Of a DNA stretch of 64,000 nucleotides, positions 21,341 through 39,398 are shown piece by piece. The notes under the pieces were generated by a model that had not been told where the DNA came from, made no database searches, and saw only the letters and a list, made by a program, of their open reading frames with translations. The position numbers were made by a program, and so were the translations under genes. How positions within the stretch are numbered: the first letter of the stretch is position 1; each line of letters begins with the position of its first letter. This stretch comes from Molanna angustata (taxonomy: Eukaryota; Arthropoda; Insecta; Trichoptera; Molannidae), in the NCBI GenBank assembly GCA_963576475.1, contig OY754972.1, positions 27,066,424-27,130,423 on the forward strand, read 5' to 3'.

Positions 21341-23101
21341 ATGCAAAGAATGGGCGAAAGCTGTAGGTAATCCAGAATTGGTATTTGTGCCAATAGAAAG
21401 ATTGTGCCAAATTCGATATGTGTGTGGTGACCACTTCGATAAAAGAAGTTTCAATCGTAAAGTGAATCGACTTAAAAAAACTGCCATCCCCACTTTAAAA
21501 TTATCTTCATTGCCACTTACTGATGAGCAACTTAAGGAATTTCCTTTTCATGTGGCGAGTTATACACCAGGTTTGTATTTTGACTTTATTATGTTCTGTT
21601 AAGTATAAGTGCACTATTTGTTTTGTTTCTGGGTAACCGTTCACTAGTACTGTCCTTGGCCGTATATATTACGGGAAAAATAAAGCTTTTGGCGGTATTA
21701 ATATTGTAAGCCTCCAGAATGTGGCATTTGTTATTGGGTGTGTGTTAAATTCATATTTGACATAGTACCTGTTAGTTGCCCTAGAAGTAATGTAAAATAA
21801 AATTAAAATATGAATAAATATTTTGATTCTAGTTCATTCATGAATATGTAAATTGTCTATAGTGATATGCACAATTTAATATCAAACTTTTTGAGAACTG
21901 TCATAAAAATGTGTTTTCCAACTGTCGATTTGTTCAGGAGAACTTTGTTCTCTTAACATATCGACAATGTATCAAGCCAGAATACGCGAGAATTGTATGG
22001 AGAGGTCTACTTTTTTCACGGCTTTTTCAACTTTGAAGTCAAAAAACACCAACTTAGAGGCTTCGCAGCATATATGTTCCATACACGGATTTACTCAGAA
22101 TTCGGAGTAGAACATTTCGTGTGTCTGTGTGTGTGTCTGTGTGTGTGTCCGTCCCCCCCTTATAACTTTTGATCCGCTCAATTTACAGAGCCCAAAATTT
22201 CAGAATATATAAACAGTTATAGGCCTACAAAACTTTTATACTCAGAATTTTGAATTTTTGTTTCAGTCAGGGGTTATCAACTTTTGAATTTTTACTTTAT
22301 TTTTCCATATATCTCAGAAACCATAAAAGCTAGAACGCTGAAAATTGGTACAAATATAGACAAATATAAGATCTCAAATTTATTTTTTCAAAAAAATTCC
22401 AGGATTTCTCAAACATTTTTTATTAAGAAAAATATTTTTTTATGATAAATTTATGAGTTTAACTGCATATATTTCTAAATTTTTCAAAAATATCGAAAAA
22501 AGCCGAAACACCCCAACTAGATAATTCAATTTTCTATAAAAAATATAAACATTGTATTAGCACATCTCAAACTTTTTTTAACAATTTTTATAAAAATTGA
22601 ATGTAGTGACGACATTGCTTCATACAATTTGTAGGGCAGTCGCCTATACACAATATGTAAGAAGACTTAATAGTTTGATAGGTACTTAATCTCCAAACAT
22701 ACATACAGAACCATCATGCTGTTTTCATATTCCGGGTAGGAAAACAGGACTGACCTCCATACTGTCCTATCTTGACAAACATACCAACATGTGTTAAAAT
22801 TTTCAATAATTTGGATTTATGGGTTTATAGTTTGATTCTTATTCTTCAACTATACATACTATCGCTATCGACAGTTGGATCTCATGTGTTACATGCAACT
22901 AGTCTGTATATCTGTCTTCCTTTTTCAGATGGCACTCTCAGGAAAGAAGTGAGCACTCCATTGTGTAGAGTTGAAAACCTTCTGAAAAAAAGACAGACAC
23001 AATACCACTTGCTCGGTTTCTATACTAGAATGGAAAAAATACTTATTTGGGAATGTATCCCCATCTGCTACCCCAGGAGGAGATCAAAATCAAACAAATA
23101 G
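21341..23101 (+). CDS. Partial THAP-domain protein gene (two exons seen)
   Basis: Exon 21341-21570 has an acceptor TTTGATTTCAG and donor CAG|GTTTGT. It encodes the second half of a THAP zinc finger: CKEWAKAVGN, then YVCGDHFDKRSF (the C-x2-H pair) and KKTAIPTLKL (the conserved A-x-P). The donor leaves one base, and exon 22929-23101 (acceptor CTTTTTCAG) resumes in frame as DGTLRKEVSTPLCRVENLLK and ends at 23101. The first half of the finger, with the first Cys pair, must lie upstream and was not found. THAP domains bind DNA and occur both in host regulators and in P-element transposases. The 1.36 kb intron contains repeats. Confidence 0.6.
21670..21830 (+). mobile_element. SINE-A 3' part
   Basis: Matches the 3' half of the full SINE at 54528-54745 (ATATTGTAAGCCTCCAGAAT, GTACCTGTTAGTTGCC) and ends in an A-rich tail. 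The tRNA-like head is missing. Confidence 0.65.
21905..22790. repeat. Dispersed repeat R3, plus a diverged RTE-tail copy at its right end
   Basis: Shares long stretches with 24270-25130 and 33330-34440: GTCAAAAAACACCAACTT, TTCGGAGTAGAACATTT, GTCCGTCCCCCC, ACTTTTGATCCGCT, GCTGAAAATTGGTA. Contains a (GT)n run near 22120-22148. No coding capacity and no recognised ends, so the class is unknown. 22690-22790 is a diverged CATACATAC...CATCATGC RTE-like tail. Confidence 0.6.
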
Positions 23102-23394
23102 CAAGACAGCTGGCAATCCACGTCCCAGGGAGGAAGTTGATTCAGGACTAAAAAGAGATGAAGAGAAGAATATTTAGAATTTATAAATTTCACCATCTAT
23201 CACCGATTTCTAGTTTTATTTGATTTAATGTTCTTTGAAGTACAAAATTATTTTAAATTTTGAACTTATTTTACTTCAATCCAGTAATCAATTTGTTTAT
23301 TAATTTATTATTTTCCAAAATTCTATGTTGATTTATTGAAATTGTACAATTTTTGTAGCAGACAACTCATTTATATTATAAAAAATATATGATG

Positions 23395-23545
23395 TGTGTT
23401 TTTTTTCCTGTTTTTGAGTTAATAAATAAACATATCATATTCAATGTATTATGTTTTTCCCTGTTTATAAAATGATAAATAAACAATATGTAAACTATGC
23501 TGTGTATTTTTTATTCCTCTCTGATTATAAAATAAACATCATTTA
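23395..23545 (+). repeat. Three degenerate tandem units, each with a poly(A) signal
   Basis: Units of about 65 bp contain AATAAATAAACATATCATAT, GATAAATAAACAATATG and ATAAAATAAACATC after T-rich blocks. They lie 300-450 bp after the THAP stop codon and could supply its 3' end. The repeat is clear; the role is inferred. Confidence 0.45.
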
Positions 23546-24269
23546 ATGCCTTTGACATAAGCAACATTTTTTTTGTAAATTATTCTTGATGTTGCCCATC
23601 ACTAGTGTTGGCAGCATTTATAAAGCTCTTTCCCATCCCTATGTCTTGTCCAGTTGTCAAAAATGCAGGGAGGCAACATGACATTTTTATTTTTCTCAAT
23701 ATTGGTACTACATGGATGATATTTTCATACATTTTGCTGATTCAATTTTTTTGTATGGAGCTATGTCTCTTATACGTAAGGTTATATTCACTGGCGTCTA
23801 CACCTAGCTTTTCCCGATTTCTGATTGGTTGGTAGGCGGTAACTTTGAACCGGATGTACCATGTGTAAATGTTAACAGACGAAAAAAATAAAACCAAAAA
23901 TATTTTGTTTTCAGGGATTTATATATATTTTTTTTTATCGTGAATAAAATAAAATGTAGGTATGCATTAGTAAATAATTATTTTGTATATTTCAATGTAT
24001 ATTTACTATAAGATTCTTAGTAAAACAAGAACTTTACTTTTTAATAATTTAAATTATATTTAAAGAAAGTATTAAGCTATACCTATTATATGTTCATGGT
24101 GTCACAATTTAATCGATTGATTTCTTCCAGAATTATGTTAATAAGTTTTAAATCTTGGAAATCTGTATAATATTTATATGTACCTACATTTAAAGAACTT
24201 GATTATTTTAAATTTTATCGAACCGTCGAGATGTTTACAATAATTAATTTCTATCATCCGTATTAAAAA

Positions 24270-25130
24270 AATTACGAAGTGGTCTACAATCATAGACTTT
24301 GCAACATATACTTATATAATATATGGATGAACTCAGAAAAAATTCTATATATACATATTACACCGCCGTGGCACAGTTGGTAAGCCGTTCGATTTCTGAG
24401 CGGGCGTCCTGTTTTCGATTTCCAGCAGAGGAGAAATTTATTTCATTAAAATTTTGCTTCTCTGGGCTGGAAACACTGGTTAGGTGGAAGAAATTGCCAT
24501 ACGGCAATAAACTCGCAACTTGCGCAGGGTGTAAGGAAGTGTACATTATTATTATACATCAACTAAAAGAACCTTCGCAACAAATAATGTTCTGTACATG
24601 GATTTATTCAGAATTCGGAGTAGAACATTTAGTGTGTCCGTCCCCCCTTTATAACTTTTGATCCGCTGAATGCACAGAACCCAAAATTCCGGAATGTATA
24701 GATAGTTATAGGCCTACAAAACATTTATACTCAGAATTTTCGTTTCTGTCAGGGGTTATCAACTATTTAATTTTTACTTTATTTTTCCATATATCTCAAA
24801 AAACATAAAAGCTAGAAGGCTGAAAATTGGTATAAATATAGACAAATACAAAATCTCAAATATGTTTTTTTTAAAGTTCCAGGGTTTTTAAAACATTTTT
24901 TATGATAAATTTAAGTATGTGTTTAACTGCCTATATATATTTCCAAAGTTTTTAAAAATACCGAAACACCTCAATTAGATCATTTGATTTTCTATTAAAA
25001 ATATGAACATTGTAGAAGAACATGTCAAACTTTTATTTACAATTTTTATAAAAATGAAATTTAGTGACGACATTGTTTCATACAATTTGTACGGCAGTAC
25101 ATTATACAATTTCTACGGGTACGCAATAGT
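24270..25130. repeat. Dispersed repeat R3 copy, split by a SINE-B
   Basis: Aligns with 21905-22680 on both sides of the SINE at 24355-24550: TCTACAATCATAGACTTTGC before it, then GGAGTAGAACATTTAGTGTG, TTGATCCGCTGAATGCACAG and GAACATTGTAGAAGAACATG after it. The SINE is therefore younger than this R3 copy. Confidence 0.6.
24355..24550 (+). mobile_element. SINE-B copy
   Basis: Head CCGCCGTGGCACAGTTGGTA (A box), a degenerate B box TTTTCGATTTCC, then the shared body and tail (GGAAGAAATTGCCATACGGC, AAACTCGCAACTT) ending in an ATTATTAT run. Opposing open frames at 24323-24661 and 24358-24546 are chance readings of this SINE. Confidence 0.75.
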
Positions 25131-25884
25131 TTGATACTTAATCTCTAACATACATCATGTGTATAGGGTCATTACTGCAAATGACATGATTCTGAGTAAT
25201 TTGAGATTGAATATTGAAACAAAAGCTAAAGTTCCAAATCTCTTTTTGAATATCTATAAAACAACCATATTGAAACAATTGTGTAAGAGACCACTGCTTC
25301 CAAGTAGAAGACAGTCCGTTTAGCACTAAAAAGTTATTTTTTTGTCCTACTGCATCCATAGTTCATTTTTGAATAAATTTTAAGATTTGACGCTATAGTC
25401 TTAAAGATGCGATTTATGTTAATGTTCCTATGTCCTTTATTTTCTATTGTTAAATAATTACCATGTTATCCGGGGCGGAGACAAATCCAACAAATAAGAG
25501 ATTACAATTGTTCCAGCTGTTCTTGAATTATAAATAGTGTAACTCATCTGACTTTCTTTTATTTATATAGATTTCCTTCCCATTTATTAAAACTTTTTAT
25601 TGGTTGATACTTTCTTCCTATATTATGAATTATTTGTAAAATATATTATATTGAAACTGTTGGTTTTCATTTTATTTAATAAGTTTAAGTTCCAATTTTA
25701 ATTATTGTAACGACTTCTCACCTTTATACATTAGAAAAAGTTTCCTATTACAAAGCCTATATTTATATACAGTTAGAATAGAAGTTTCTATAATTCAATT
25801 ATATGTAAATGAGATGTGTAAAAATGTTAAAAACTAATAATTATACAGAGAAGGAAGAAGTTGCCCAAGGAAAAATCGAACATT
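25131..25884. other. Unassigned AT-rich sequence
   Basis: A 73-codon minus frame at 25138-25359 (WKQWSLTQLFQYG) is not recognised. No conserved motif or splice structure was found around it. Confidence 0.4.
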
Positions 25885-26030
25885 ATATGAACAATATTCT
25901 AGAAGAAGGAAATGTTAGATGAACATGTATGAATGTAGGCGAGGTGAAGAATGTATGCCAGGATAGAAGTGTGATGCTCGGCTCTCCGCCTACTACAAAA
26001 GTAATATAGCATGAAGATATGAATCTGTTT
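25885..26030 (+). mobile_element. Diverged RTE-like LINE tail copy
   Basis: GATGAACATGTATGAATGTA, GGATAGAAGTGTGATGCTCG and CTCTCCGCCTAC follow the order of the tail at 21020-21205. More diverged than the other copies. Confidence 0.5.
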
Positions 26031-26337
26031 TTATTGTTTAAAGAAAAAATGCATTCAATTTTGAATATTAGATAATGATAAATCACTTGAAAAAATGGCA
26101 GTGAAAATAAATAAGAGTACTGAGTTGGACGTTTTGTGGATTATTGCTCCCAATGTGAAAAAAACTGAAGACAATACTTAAGATCCATTTGACCACCCAC
26201 ACATGAGTACCGATAAACAATGTTATTTAAATTGATTGTAAAAGTTCCACATCACAAGCAATATTTATACATTTTTTAAGAAAGATGTTGTATGCAGTTA
26301 GTGACTCATTGAAGGTCAAAATAAAACATGTTTTGAA

Positions 26338-26480
26338 TTGTGTTTTCAGTCTGGATCTGTGAGACGATTAATATCGTAAGTCTCCAGAATGTGGCAACTT
26401 GTTATGTGGTGCGTGTTAAATTAATATTAGTCATAGTACCTGTTAGTTGCCTGAGAAGCAATATTAAATAAATAAATATA
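26338..26480 (+). mobile_element. SINE-A 3' part
   Basis: GTTTTCAGTCTGGATCTGTG, ATCGTAAGTCTCCAGAATGT and GTACCTGTTAGTTGCCTGAG match 54605-54735. Ends in AAATAAATAAAT. The head is missing. Confidence 0.7.
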
Positions 26481-26537
26481 TTTACTGATTATTCATAACA
26501 AAATATATACATAATATTATCAATCATTCTAAACAAT

Positions 26538-26907
26538 ACATAATAGGCCCTATTCAGATTCGACTAAAAATTTTATACAGAATTTTAGTATATGAGAAAT
26601 ATCAAAAAGTTGATTGCATTTATACGGGACTCATTACGTCACACCGCGCGGATAAAATCTTTTTATCCACGGTTGGCCGATATTTTAGATGTCTTCGTAC
26701 TCTGAATTGAATCAGAATTGCACATAATATGTCCTATTCTGATTCGTATAAATTTATCCGTCTGAATTTTAGTATATGAGAAATGCCAAAAAGTTGACTG
26801 CATTTATATGGGACTCATTACGTCACACTGCACAAATGAAATCCTTTTACACAAGTCGCCCGTTGGTAATAGACCACTTCTTACTCTGAAACGAAACAGA
26901 ATAGGGC
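26538..26907. mobile_element. Tandem dimer of a small hAT-like MITE
   Basis: Two related units, 26546-26721 and 26730-26907 (about 177 bp each), each with inverted ends built on CCTATTCTGATTCG / GAATCAGAAT or AGAATAGGGC. ACATAATA occurs at 26538-26545 and again between the units at 26722-26729: an 8-bp duplication typical of hAT elements. Both units share TCATTACGTCACAC and a near-identical centre. Confidence 0.7.
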
Positions 26908-27244
26908 ATATTGTAAGAAGTAATAATAATAGGAGAGAATGTATGTAAACAAAAAATTTGTAGAAATAAAAAAAAATGTTGAAATGGTTAATTTATTGAA
27001 TAAGCTGTTATTTTACATTTACTTATATGAAATGAATGTGGTGGTGTACCACTAGATCGTCTCCCTTTTTGGTCCTTATGTAGATGACATAACCATGATG
27101 CTGTTGGTTAAACCTGTGGAAATAATTACAAATAAAAAACTGTGAACACTGTGCTGGAAGAATGCATGCAAAGAAAAGCATGTTCCTAGATATAACGGGG
27201 ACGTTCGACAATGCGTGGTGGCCGCTTATTCTGGCCAACCTGAA

Positions 27245-28350
27245 GCTGCGGGGTTGCCCTCGTTGAGTGAAGGGAGCACCTAGCTGGGCAAGCCTCTAGG
27301 CGAGTTAGGGTTGTCGATGAAGTTCGCTACCTAGATGTCGTCCGAATGTCAAGTCCTCGGCTGAAAAAGTAGCGGCCTTGTTTATGACATTTCGCAGGAT
27401 CAGCAGGAGTAACTGGGGACTCCATTCGGGTAGGGTGAGGGCTATATACAAGGCTAAGTATATTGCCCAGATCGCATACGCATCTGAAGTTTGGTCCCAT
27501 CGGCTGAGCGTTGGCTCGGTTGCTCTTGCGATCCTGAGGGGCCAGCATCCTCCCTTGCTTGCTGTTACAGGTACGTATCGCACGGCGGCCAGTGACAGTC
27601 TTCCGGTCATCACTGGTGTTCTGCCTGCTGATATTGAGGTGCGGGAGTTTGTCGCACATAGGAGTATCAGGCTCAATAGACGGGCTGAACATGTAGGAGT
27701 GATTGTTTGTATTGTGCCAGGAATTGGTGGTCTGAGTGGGGCCATCAGTAGTCAGAGAAAGGACGATGAAAGTTTGGCAAGAGCGCTGGGATAGAGGAGG
27801 AACTGCTAGGGTTACCTATTAGTTTTTCCCTGACCTAAGAAAGAGGATGCGTATGAGATCGCTGGCACTGTGCCACTATGCGTTGCAGCTCGTGTTAGGA
27901 GACTATGATAGGAGGTATGTGTGCTTGACCGCCCGACCAGTTTGGTTTGGCGAAGTGCTGGCGAACCATCACAATGTAGCTCCAGAGACCGGGTTACCCC
28001 CGGTCAAAGATCTCGTATAGCGATGTCCTAATCTGGCATGGAATGATGCTTGATGTGCGTGTCTCACGCTGGGAGTGGCTGGGATGACCGGGTTTACCCC
28101 TGGTCGAGGATTTCGTACAGCAGTGGGCCTAACCTGGCCTGGAGTGATGCTGTAGCGGGGTGGTCGACGACTCGTTGACAATTCGTGCCGTCCTTTCTCC
28201 CTCGTGGAGGTGTCTGGTTGCATGCCCCCGTCTGGGTGGGTCCTCCTTCCTTGCGTTGATGTTAGCTATCGCATCTAGTAATGCGGGTGCGATGGTCTAG
28301 AAGCACCTAGAAATTAAGATTAGTTTTAATTAGTAAGGTGTATTAGGTAG
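27245..28350 (+). mobile_element. R1-like LINE fragment, 3' coding end and UTR
   Basis: The frame 27378-27794 reads MTFRRISRSNWGLHSGRVRA, IYKAKYIAQIAYASEVWSH, AILRGQHPPLLAVTGTYRTA and GVLPADIEV: the thumb and post-RT region of R1-clade LINEs, with FFPDLRKRM-like sequence about 40 bp after it in a broken frame. Upstream RT motifs are missing. GC-rich compared with its surroundings; 27960-28350 is UTR with a partly repeated block (ACCGGGTTACCCCCGGTC and ACCGGGTTTACCCCTGGTC). Lies in the last intron of the RpS25 pseudogene. Confidence 0.7.
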
Positions 28351-28559
28351 GCGTCACCCCCTGGATAGGGGCACTGAGAATCCATAATTTAGCAGGCGGG
28401 GTTTGTTGGGAAGAGCACATCCGGCGAACTCAGAGCCCGCGTGCATAAAAAAATATTTGCAACTAAGTGCGGGTAAAGAGGTGCTAACGCGCCTGAGATA
28501 CCCGTGTAAGCGGTGGATGACTTTCAGTGTCCTTCGTCTTGACAAGAGCTGCATCTAAT

Positions 28560-29395
28560 GTTTACTTCTCCTGAACCTCCTCGGGGATGGTTAGTGTTGA
28601 GGAGGTAGATGGACCGGTGGCTCTCCCCATTACGTCTTCCACTTCAGCCGCTAGTGCGACTGGACTAGGACAGTGCTCGATGACGAAATTGTACTCTTGC
28701 AAAAACATGGCCCGGTTGTCCGTCACCATAGTTAATCGTCATCCTCCAATGAATGGTCGGTACTTCCATACAACGGTACTTCACCCACACCACTGCGAGG
28801 TCCTCTTTTTTGTTCGAATGGCATTTCCTGTCTGCCTCACCGAACTTGCAGCTTGAATATGAGATAATCTCCCGTGACCCGTCCTCGTTCTGGTGAAATA
28901 GCAAGTTGCTGCTCCATCTTTACTCACATCAGTTTGCAAGATGAACTCCCTGTTGAAATTGGGCCTGGCGTGTCCACTTGGATGATCTCTTCGGGCTAAG
29001 TAGGTCCGTTAATGGGGCCGCTATGGTCGTGATCCTTGGCACGCGTTCTGGCAGCCAATTACATAGCCCAAGAAACGCTGTGAGTTCCTTCCTTGTCCGC
29101 AGGGGCGGCATCTCTCTCAAGACTCTCTCATGCACCGGTTGTAGGGTGTTTCTACTGGCCGACACCATGTGGGCCAAATATTCAATGGTTGGAGAGCCGA
29201 TCTTACATTTTTCTGGTGCGCACTGCAGCCCGAACTCAATCTTTCGAAAATTAACCTATGGTGTTATGGTGGCTCTCCCAATCGACTGAATACACGACAA
29301 TGTCATCTACATACACCATGACAAACTTCTCGAAGTACCCGGCCAGTACTAGTTGGCTCATCATCCTCTGAAAGTTTCTGCAAATGAGCTGTCAA
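28560..29395 (-). mobile_element. Ty3/gypsy pol fragment (RT end and RNase H)
   Basis: Minus-strand pieces in order: FVMVYVDDIVVYS (catalytic YVDD, near 29310), QCAPEKCKIGSPTIEYLAHM, LRTRKELTAFLGLCNWL, APLTDLLSPKRSSKWT, then REIISYSSCKFGEADRKCHS and WRMTINYGDGQPG of RNase H. Stops and frameshifts separate them. No LTR or integrase adjoins. GC-rich, and placed tail-to-tail with the R1-like LINE. Confidence 0.75.
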
Positions 29396-30680
29396 AGTTG
29401 GTATTAAATGCGAAAATTTTAGCAAATTTTATAAATTTGATTTATAATAATTTATAATTCAAATAATAAAGCAACTCGCTCACGCGAGTCGCTATTGTTA
29501 TTATAAACAACCATAAACCTAACTGAAAATTTATACCCAATGCTGAATAACAAATGGGCGGTGTAGACACTACTGAAAAGACAGTGTCTGTAGTGTAAAC
29601 GGTCACTGTCCACCTACCATTTTACTTGTTACTTGCCATTTTACTAAACCAATGTTAACAAGACATTATGTATTTTTACTAAAAACATTTTAAATTAACA
29701 CAACAGGTAAGATTTTGACATACAAGTATGGCTTGTTAAAAAAAATTCAAATATATCACCTTTATCTTTAAGCTCGACAAGACCCTGGTGGCTAAAGAAC
29801 ATCTAATTTTCAAACTTTCAGACACAGCTACCGTCGTGGTGAGTTTATAAGATGGAATTTCTTTGTACAGGTTCTCATAATATGTTGGTTTCTCAACCAA
29901 TCCGGTTGTTTAACTTGTCATGAACTTTTCCCTTGGAACTCTTCTAGAAATTAAAAAAATAATCACAATATACAAACAGAAGTGTCAAACTAGTGATTTT
30001 TACAGCTATCATTCATAGTATATCAGTATTATTGCCTTCACAGACACACAAGTATTTAATTAACTGAAATTATATAAGAATAAGAATAAGTATAACCTAA
30101 CAAAATTTGACAAGTGACTATTTAAAAAATACCTTCATTTTAACTTTGCCTTCTTCGGATCCTTCCTTCTTATTTTGGGTATATTGTATCTGCTGTACCA
30201 AAGACTTTTGTGTGTTTTTTGGGCGGCTAAATGAATAAAACAACATATTGTTAAATCTGACAGTTTAAAGTTATAACTTTTTGCGGCAACGTAAAACAAA
30301 ACACACCACTGTTAATTATAGAACAACATTTTTACAGGGGGTTATTTAAAACACTGTACAACATAATAGTTAAGTTAAATTACCAAAAATCAATAAGAAA
30401 AAACAAATAAACTCACCATGCTGTCTTGATAATGAGATCCAGTCGGAAGCATAGAAAAGAGAACCATATGGTCGGAAGTCGGACGGAAGTCGGAGAAGCA
30501 GTCGGAAGATCGTCCGGATCGTCGTTTTGACAGTACACGCCCCTATCTCGCCCTAGCCAATCAGAGAGGAGCCAATGCAAAAAAGAAAAGCTAGGGCTAG
30601 ACGCTACTGTTATATTCTCTTTGCGATTATCTTCGCAAGATGGCTGACAAGTTTTGTTGTGTTTTGAATAAATTGTCAAG

Positions 30681-31215
30681 TGACATACGGCGAAGTGAAG
30701 TTATATAGTTTTCCGAAAATCAGTATTAAATCTTTCTTTGTGGAAAATAAATTTAAAAAACCTAATAATCTACAATGCACATTTTATTTAGAACAATGTA
30801 TTTTATGAATTATTTGGCATGATTTTTGAAATATTGCAAATAAAATCCATCATATGTGTTTTTTTAATAAATAATGATTGAAAAGTGGTAATTTTTTATT
30901 TAAGTTAACCTTGAATCCATTCCTCAAAGCTGGAAACATTTTAAAATGGAAATTTATATTTGCCATGGACCGGTCGCGTATTCATTGCCCCTATAGCGGA
31001 GATGCGAGAAACCTTATGATTATCCGGTTACAGCTTCTATGTATTGAGTGACACATCTGAAGTATACTGAAAGTTTACTTCCATATTATCTGTGATTTAT
31101 ATGCAGACAGATGCAGATGCAGATACTACGATTTGAGTATTTATTGTTTTGTTTTTATTTCTGACTCTGAATTTCGCTTGTATTCATTGGGTTAAATCAC
31201 ATTTTTTTTTACAAA
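30681..31215. promoter_or_regulatory. Shared upstream region of RpS25 pseudogene and zinc-finger gene
   Basis: The two transcription units diverge from this roughly 0.5 kb gap. No TATA box stands out. 31095-31130 has a short CAGATGCAGATG-type repeat. The promoter role is inferred from gene orientation only. Confidence 0.3.
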
Positions 31216-38713
<7,498 letters not shown>

Positions 38714-38993
38714 TGGTACTGTACATTTAGACAATAGTAATGTATTTTTGATCAATTGTTCATGAATTTGAGGAAATCAAATTCATGGAGCAATTGATGG
38801 AGACACGAGGATTATTACAAAAGCAATAAAAACTGGTTTGATTAATAGTCTTTTATTTAAATATTCATTTTACAAAAATCAAAATACATTGAATAATAAA
38901 TATGTATAACAAGAGAACACCTATTAAAAATCAACCCCAAAAAAGGTTTTATTTTATGATACACTGTATAACAAATAAATATACCCATGTAGG

Positions 38994-39140
38994 CATAATT
39001 TTCGCCAAAAATCTTGAACCAGGCATCCGGGTGTGCAGGGTGCAAATTTGTGTCTTTGCTTCATTGGTATATGTGTAAATCGCCCCCTTTTTTGGCGAAA
39101 TGGCTTAAGATATTTGGCGACAACTATATCTTAATAGATT
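38994..39140 (+). repeat. Dispersed repeat, pair with 48755-48905
   Basis: Shares ATAATTTTCG-CAAA, GCGCAAATTTGTGTCTTT-like, CGTGCAAATCGCCCC-like and ATTTGGCGACAACTATAT with 48755-48905. Class unknown; lies in the 3' flank of RTEL1. Confidence 0.6.
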
Positions 39141-39398
39141 TGCCTTAGTATAATTTTGTGTTCATAAGAACTGAAGAGTTCTATTATTTGTCATGTATCC
39201 CATCATAAGATCTTGACAATATTTATATGAAACTACCCCTGAAGTAACTCTTATTTAACACAAAATAAATAATTGAAATTGAATAACATGGTAAAGAATT
39301 ATCGCTGGAATATAAAAAAAAAAAACATAACGATGACTTGAGAACCTCCTCCTTTGAAGTTGGTTAAAAAAACATTTAATCCCTAAAACAAATTATTA

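Larger units (their letters stand above)
27023..30680 (-). pseudogene. RpS25: RpS25 pseudogene retaining four-exon structure
   Basis: Small-subunit ribosomal protein eS25 remnant. Exon 1 ends with the start codon (30419-30417) and donor GTGAGT. Exon 2 (30226-30133) starts PPKKHTK and, after a frameshift, reads QQIQYTQNKKEGSEEGKVKM. Exon 3 (29943-29760) reads KSSKGKVHDKLNN then, in another frame, VEKPTYYENLYKEIPSYKL and SESLKIRCSLATRV. Exon 4 (27113-27023) reads NQQHHGYVIYIRTKKGDD. Acceptor and donor dinucleotides remain at each boundary, so this is not a retrocopy. At least three frame changes prevent a normal product. The 2.6 kb last intron holds an R1-like LINE and a gypsy fragment. An intact RpS25 is expected elsewhere. 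Confidence 0.78.

Noticed and set aside
27305..27745. Minus-strand frames of 121-146 codons
   Set aside because: Antisense readings of the R1-like LINE coding region on the plus strand.
30413..30679. An 88-residue minus-strand gene
   Set aside because: It overlaps the 5' UTR and first exon of the RpS25 pseudogene; the reading has no motif and its end is a splice donor.
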